A DNA stretch of 64,000 nucleotides, taken from Halichondria panicea (lineage: Eukaryota > Porifera > Demospongiae > Suberitida > Halichondriidae). Within the stretch, counting starts at the first letter, position 1, and every line of letters starts with the position of its first letter. Below are positions 58,747-64,000 of the stretch, one piece after another. A program made the translations under genes and the position numbers. The stretch is from assembly GCF_963675165.1 (NCBI RefSeq), contig NC_087393.1, positions 1,017,002 to 1,081,001 of the forward strand, read 5' to 3'. The notes under the pieces were generated by a model that saw nothing but the letters and a program-made list of their open reading frames with translations, was not told the DNA's origin and ran no database searches.

Positions 58747-61548
58747 TCAGTAATCCTTCAGCAATGGCATGTTATCATCTTTGCCGAGACTTGAGTGGCT
58801 GCTTTCAGATTCAGAGCGATTCTCCCACTTTCCTTGATCATTATCAGTAACGCCCAGCTGCAGTTTGGGCCTTTCCAACCACTCTCCATGATCTTGACTT
58901 CCTTTTATGTAGTTAGTTGCTGCATTTGTCCCCTTGGCGATTAGTCCGAGAGAGGATGGAGCTGGTAAGATGTCCCCCATCTGATGGACTTCCCTCATTG
59001 TGTGTGAGTCACTGTCTGTGTTCCCAACTTGCTCCTGTGTTGCGGTTGTGTTAGTAGCCACAATCGGGGATGTGTTTGTTGGATTATAGTTGTTTACTTG
59101 CACTTGCACACTCGGTCTATTTAACAGCAGGGGGTGGACAACCTTGACACTGTGGGTGTGTGTGTGTGTGTGTGTGTATGTGAGTTCAATAGTGCAAAAT
59201 TTAATAGTATGAATATTGATTTTATCAGGAGTATTTATGGCTTCATGCACTCCTGATTTTTTTTATACAGTGCAAATGAAAATCATTGATTCTAAGAATA
59301 CTTCCACAAAAATGCAAACGATTTTGTACCTTGCAAGTGTTTGTTGACTGCTGTGAGAAGTTGCTATAACGACCACCTCTGTAAAAAAAAGTTCACATAC
59401 GTAATGAGCACTGTTTTTCTCGTTGTTTTACCCATTGTGGATTTTATATGGGCACTTGCTGCTATGTGTTTATTTGCAGTTGAGGAAAAAAGCACTAGAT
59501 CTAAAAATAATGAGGAACAAAGCGTTTTGCCCTGATTGCCTTGATTGCTACTATGCGCTTTTATAGATACAAGGATTATGACTACATTGGGGATCGAGGC
59601 AACAAGGGGCACACTTAAACAAAATCTGATTCCAAAATGTGTGCTCAAGAATGGTTGTCACATTTGTTTGATCACATTCATTATTTTGTTTGCTCAGCTT
59701 GCTCTCTTCAATTCCGTTTTTATATCTTTTGCTGTAATAGCTGCACCAATTGAATCTGGCTCTCTGTTGCTTTTGTACCTCTCAAGCCTATTTGCTCTAA
59801 TTTCGGTCTTAGCCACTGGTTTGAAGATGGTACACAAGGTGGAATCCCTCATAGGATTTAGTATTGCATCCTTATTGATGATTGCCTAGTACCCAATCAT
59901 GCAGTTTGTGGTTTGTGGTTGCTAGCTGGTAACTCACTTCCACTTTCACTACATGTATCTGTTTGTTCTGTTGGGCTGAAGAAAGAGGAAAGAGGAAACA
60001 TAGCAACATTATTATAAATTGCATCAATTAACTCACTAATTCGGCCGTTTCCGCTTGTAACGGATGTGACCAACGATTAAACCAACAACAACAATAACAA
60101 CAAGAACAACTATTAATACTGCTGACACGGCTCCAGCTATAGCTCCCGAGAAGTCCTGAGAGTCATCATCAGCAAAAGAGATAACACTTGGAGTTTCGTT
60201 GCGAGCTATGAGCACGCAGTCCAAGGCAACATTGTTAACAAACTTGAACAGAGCTGGCGTGTAGTGTTGCACTGCAATCACACTAGATAAGTCATTTTCA
60301 ACATCCAAAATGTGCAGATTTTTATCAGTTTCACTGTTCTCACGAATCACCAAATATCGATTATTGATGACGTCAATTGACAGACATCCAGGGTTAGTAC
60401 AAGAAGTTTTCAGAACTTGTGTATGACTAAAAGTTTCCATATTGATAATGTACACATTTCTTAAATCGCTGTAGGCAAACATCGTTGGTTTTTTTGCAGC
60501 TCCAAAACATACACCGTCAGAAAAACTAAATCCAAGTAGATTAGTGTTGCCAACAAGATCGTTAATGCTATATCGCAAGTAGTTCGCAGCTGAGAACACT
60601 ATCAATTCAATACTGGTATTAGGACAGGCATAAGGTACGCCATCTGCTTCATTCCAATACTGAAAGTCCCAATCTTCATACTGTATGCTGTAATAGACAT
60701 TCACAAGGTCGCAGTAGGCCAACAGTCGCGAGTTTCCAATATACTGCAGACTTCGGACATGCGTGCAGTTGTATCCAACGTTGCCATACTCATCCCCTCC
60801 AAATGCAACTATGTCGAATACATACATTGAGTTTCCAACAGAAAAAAATATCATTTTAATGACAAGTCCTTCATTGACATAGATTGGATTAGACAGTGTT
60901 GTTTGCATGTCCTCATCAGGAGTGTGAAATTTCGCAATAGGAGCAGAAGAAAGAGTAGTTTCTTGCAGTACAGTCTTGTTTAGGAAGATTCTATGCAGCG
61001 AGATGTAGTTTCGTGTTGTATCTGCACATACTAGATAGTAATCATAGGCAATTTCGAATGCTTTGATCGGGCTGCAGCTGTACTGTTCTTGACCTGATCT
61101 TGTGCTCAACAAATATTCCTTTCCAAGCTTTATGGATAGCCCTGTTTGCACGACCTCCTTTATCAGCAGGCCATCTTCGAGCGGTACAAAAATTAGGTAT
61201 TGAATAAATGTCTTCTGTTGAGTTGTCAAAATTAGTGGATTCTTGCAGCGAAAGAAATTGTCTCCACATGCGCTAGAAAATTGTCCCTGCAAAGTTTCTT
61301 GCAAGTGACTTTGAGCTTCGGACGAAGTGTACGGGAGATCATTGTCAAAGATTAAGGAGAGACCAACGCCACCGGTTTCCTGTGAGACTGCAAAGAGAAA
61401 ATCCTGGCTGCAGATTGGGACATCTCCTGCATAAATGAATACGATATATAAATAAAAAACAGGTCAGAGGAGCGTAAACATTATTTTTACTACCTAATGT
61501 TTGGTCAAATCCTATGCACAGTGCCAGAATCAGTAGCCAGTCAGCCAT
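58747..61548 (-). CDS. Family-P receptor m2-C (5 exons, 644 aa) with a different signal exon
   Basis: Exons 61548-61494, 61426-60037, 59975-59938, 59378-59330 and 59149-58747 sum to 1935 nt, in frame. Ectodomain, helix and tail are almost identical to m2-A and m2-B (CFG, RYKRKR, DNMPLLKDY), with the B-type third exon. Exon 1 is unrelated in sequence (MADWLLILALCIGF versus MAIFTILLLIVVT) though the same 55 nt and phase, and similarity to A/B ends in the first intron. Intron 3 is expanded to 559 bp by an antisense T-gene fragment (59414-59871). It is divergent from p-C. Confidence 0.85.
59414..59871 (+). pseudogene. Family-T gene fragment inside an m2-C intron
   Basis: About 458 bp encode a recognisable piece of T exon 2 (VLKNGCHI, FAQLALFNSVFISFAVIAAP.ESGSLLLLYLSSLFALIS, MESLIGFS-like), close to T1/T3. 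It lies antisense to m2-C. The block B intron lacks it: 'gagcactg' joins directly to 'attattgat' at 38554. Stops interrupt the 5' half. There are no clear terminal repeats or poly-A, so filler-DNA repair or gene conversion is likelier than transposition. Confidence 0.75.
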
Positions 61549-61763
61549 TCTATGATATGAGCCCTCAGATCTAGGTCTAGTTTAGTGAGCTGTGGTTTCG
61601 CAGGTACATACCCGGTAATATGTAGTCTGAAACATAATCATGTAGGGTATTCTCTAGCCACGAATAGCTGCCTGCCTGGGATCTTCCCCGGGAAACCCCC
61701 CCTCCACATGTAACCAAATACACTTTGTGGCTTTATTTAATACAGACAAAGTACATTTATCTG
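61549..61763. promoter_or_regulatory. Bidirectional promoter m2-C / p-C with kappaB-like sites
   Basis: 215 bp between start codons, not alignable with A/B over most of its length. Still contains GGGATCTTCC (61678-61687) and GGGAAACCCC (61690-61699), both matching GGGRNNYYCC, in a GC-rich patch. Confidence 0.5.
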
Positions 61764-63613
61764 ATGGCTTCCCACAGTTTGTGGGGGAGGAGTGTGGTTG
61801 TCTTGGAGTTTGTTATCTTGCTGGGTAAGTGATATAGCTAGCTACTCATACAATTAGCTACCTGAGATACTAGCATATATCTGGGCTCTTGAATCTTGTT
61901 ATAATTATATTTTTTCACACAGTGTGTACCATTTGCCAAGTTTCCGAAACCAGACGAAGTGACAATGCGAGCCTCTCTCTGACTATCAACTCAAAGCTGG
62001 CCCTATTTTCAGTTCAAAACACTACTCAAGGCATCAGTATATCCATCACTCCACTTTGTTCCAATGCTCCCTGTTCAACTCCGGAGGCAATCACTATCGA
62101 CAATGTGTTCCTCCCTGCCGAATGCTCTCTTGCTCCATGTGATTCACACATGTTGTTCAAGAAGGAAGTGCTTAACGAGTCTTTTGTCCAGTATTTGATT
62201 GGAGTGCCAGCTAATCAGTCGATGGTCATGCTAAGATTTCTGTATGAGACGACACTGCAATTGTTTGAAATGGTCGAGAAGGTTATAGCAAATCAAGGAA
62301 TTGCTGACTGCAGTCCTACATCAGTTGTGCAGTTACACGAACAGTACTACACGCTGTGTGTTAATGAAGTTGACAACAATCTTCAAGTGCGTGCCATTAA
62401 CAGTCTAGGCAATTTGAGTCAAGTGAGGTTCAACCCCATAACGGACATACCGATGGCCCTCCCAATAACTGCCATTTCCGTTCTCGACTACTTTGATATT
62501 GTGAGACTCCTGCTTGCAAATGGACCAATATTGACCATAGTAAGCATTGGATTGCTTGAGAAAAGGTCACATCCTATTACCGAGTGTGTGGGGATTATAC
62601 ACCAATTGAAGCTTCGCGATATTACTGACATTTATTCGACCATACCATACCTAGTCTATTGTGAAACAAACTACATTGTACTGGATACTTGGAGCTCTGA
62701 CGATCCAAGTGTTATATCATCCCATTACTACAACGAGACTGGCTATCCTGTGATCTGTTCGAATGAAAATGGCTCTATAGTTGCTGAAATTGCTATCATT
62801 CAATCTGATTTTAACAGTACAATCCACTACAGAGGCAAGGAAATCATTATACCAGGGCAAGAAATTGATCTCGAAAAAAGCGTTTGTTTTGGTGTTGAAA
62901 AAAAACTGTTTTATCTCTACTCTGATTTTACACTAGGGGCGTTTCTTGTAAATTTAGAAACTGGAAACTGGATTGTTCTCTCTAGTTTATCAGCTATATG
63001 CACCAAACCACAAGTGTTTGATAATCGCTATGTTCTACTGGAAGAGGTGTTCAGTGGAAGCAATGTGACTCTACGTTTGTTTGATGTACTCGTACAAGAG
63101 TTTGTATCAGTAGTCAACATGGATCATGCTTCGAACTTTGTTCAGTTGTTACAGTTACCACAGCAAAAACCAGCAGAAAAAAATCTCACTACGGTGCATA
63201 ACATTTTCATTGGAATTGGTGCATTTCTATTCCTATTGCTGGTTGTAGTAGTTCCAGCAGTCATCATCATTGCATCACGGTGAGTCCTAATATTGTATTA
63301 TTATAATGTGTTATGATGATATTTTTTACTACACAGCCGTTGTCAGAGCAATCAGCAACCTCCCTTCAGTGTACAGGCAGATCCATCCAGTGAGATTCCA
63401 GGCTGCACGGAAGGAGAAAACGATCTAGGTTTCGGAATTGATGAAGCTGAGGACGTCCCTCAAGAAGAAGGTAATAGGGAATCTGATTCTGAAGAGCGTT
63501 CCCCTACAACTATCAGCCAAGAAGCCGACCCGACCAATGATGTATCTGATATATCTTATTTAGTACCAGGTATGGACAAAACACCAGTTACATACTCATT
63601 ATTAGCTAGCTAG
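61764..63613 (+). CDS. Family-P receptor p-C (3 exons, 564 aa)
   Basis: Exons 61764-61824 (signal peptide, phase 1), 61923-63279 and 63337-63613 sum to 1695 nt, in frame. The ectodomain is a clear but diverged relative of p-A (about half identical by eye): same VPxxQS, YYTLCV and YYNETGYPVIC segments, CFG at residue 342. The helix (about 448-472) precedes the phase-2 junction. The tail (about 92 residues) is acidic, unlike p-A and p-B, and ends ...ISYLVPG...TPVTYSLLAS; V-T-Y-S-L-L fits the ITIM consensus (V/I/L/S)xYxx(L/V/I). It is the most diverged p copy, intact, and shares its promoter with m2-C. Confidence 0.85.
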
Positions 63614-64000
63614 CTGCTATTGTACATTAATTTTTTGGCTGCTAATGAACTTTTTCCTCATATATATCTACTACCATTATTTTTGTATTTTCGTTTGGCT
63701 ATAAAATCCCACCTGTCCTACCTTAAAGATATATTGGGCCCCAGGGTTTGTCCAATGAGTATATTATATAATTATTGTAACACTAACTTCACTAAAAGGA
63801 TACTAACCTCCCTAGAATCGCAATCGGAGTCATTCAAAATGGAGTCCTTTGTTGGTTTGGATATACTTACATAAATTAAGGAGGAGTGGGCATGCAAGCA
63901 ATTTGTCTGAATACGCCATCTGTATCTACCCTGTTTAAACTCATTTTTATTATGTGATGATTAACACCAATTAATTAACACTGATATATTAAAAACCTAA
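63614..64000. other. 3' flank of p-C to window end
   Basis: Probably p-C 3' UTR and intergenic DNA. An 84-codon open frame at 63620-63874 has no recognisable features or family support. Confidence 0.35.

Noticed and set aside
63540-63613. Full ITAM in the p-C tail
   Set aside because: The first tyrosine reads YLVP, not YxxL/I, so only the second fits an ITIM-type consensus.

Overview
This is eukaryotic, almost certainly metazoan DNA, and I think a sponge (probably a demosponge). The genes have spliced exons with consensus GT-AG introns as short as 47 bp. Intergenic DNA is AT-rich and full of TATATA and CATGCATG strings. It also carries a BEL/Pao LTR element, CR1/jockey-like LINE pieces and many short inverted-repeat elements. 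The organism assignment is inference; no ribosomal or housekeeping marker is present. No tRNA, rRNA, CRISPR array or prokaryotic signal was seen.

Two gene families, neither of which I recognise, dominate the window. Family P is type I membrane proteins: a signal-peptide exon, one large ectodomain exon of about 400 codons, one transmembrane helix, then short-to-long cytoplasmic-tail exons. Every member has a phase-1 intron after the signal peptide and, where the frame is intact, a phase-2 intron just after the transmembrane helix. Each also has a Cys-[Phe/Leu]-Gly motif near residue 300-343, followed by a C-x(3-5)-C pair. The periodic strand-like repeats suggest a beta-propeller (inference). 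Family T is a signal peptide plus an N-glycosylated ectodomain of about 150-190 residues encoded by exon 1, joined in phase 0 to an exon with about seven transmembrane helices. The topology is GPCR-like but no GPCR signature was found.

Layout. 0-3.6 kb: a partial T gene (T0) head-to-head with a P gene (G1, 752 aa). 3.6-9.6 kb: repeats and a LINE relic. 9.6-17 kb: a duplicated pair of T genes (T1 intact; T3 a pseudogene), a P relic between them, and lineage-specific MITEs. 17.9-64 kb: three copies (A, B, C) of a block ordered m1(-), m2(-), p(+), followed in A and B by a T gene (-). m2 and p are always divergent, with 214-269 bp between start codons. A and B also share a LINE fragment and a T relic. 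Only block B carries a 6.65-kb BEL/Pao element, and only block C carries a T-gene fragment in an m2 intron.

How it may work together (inference). Repeated, rapidly changing transmembrane ectodomain genes, length-variable mucin-like stalks, reshuffled signal peptides and tails, and NF-kappaB-type motifs in the divergent promoters resemble immune or self-recognition receptor clusters. Gene decay is distributed across blocks: m2 is intact in all three; m1 is intact only in A; p is intact in A and C; T is intact only in B. No function is demonstrated by the sequence.
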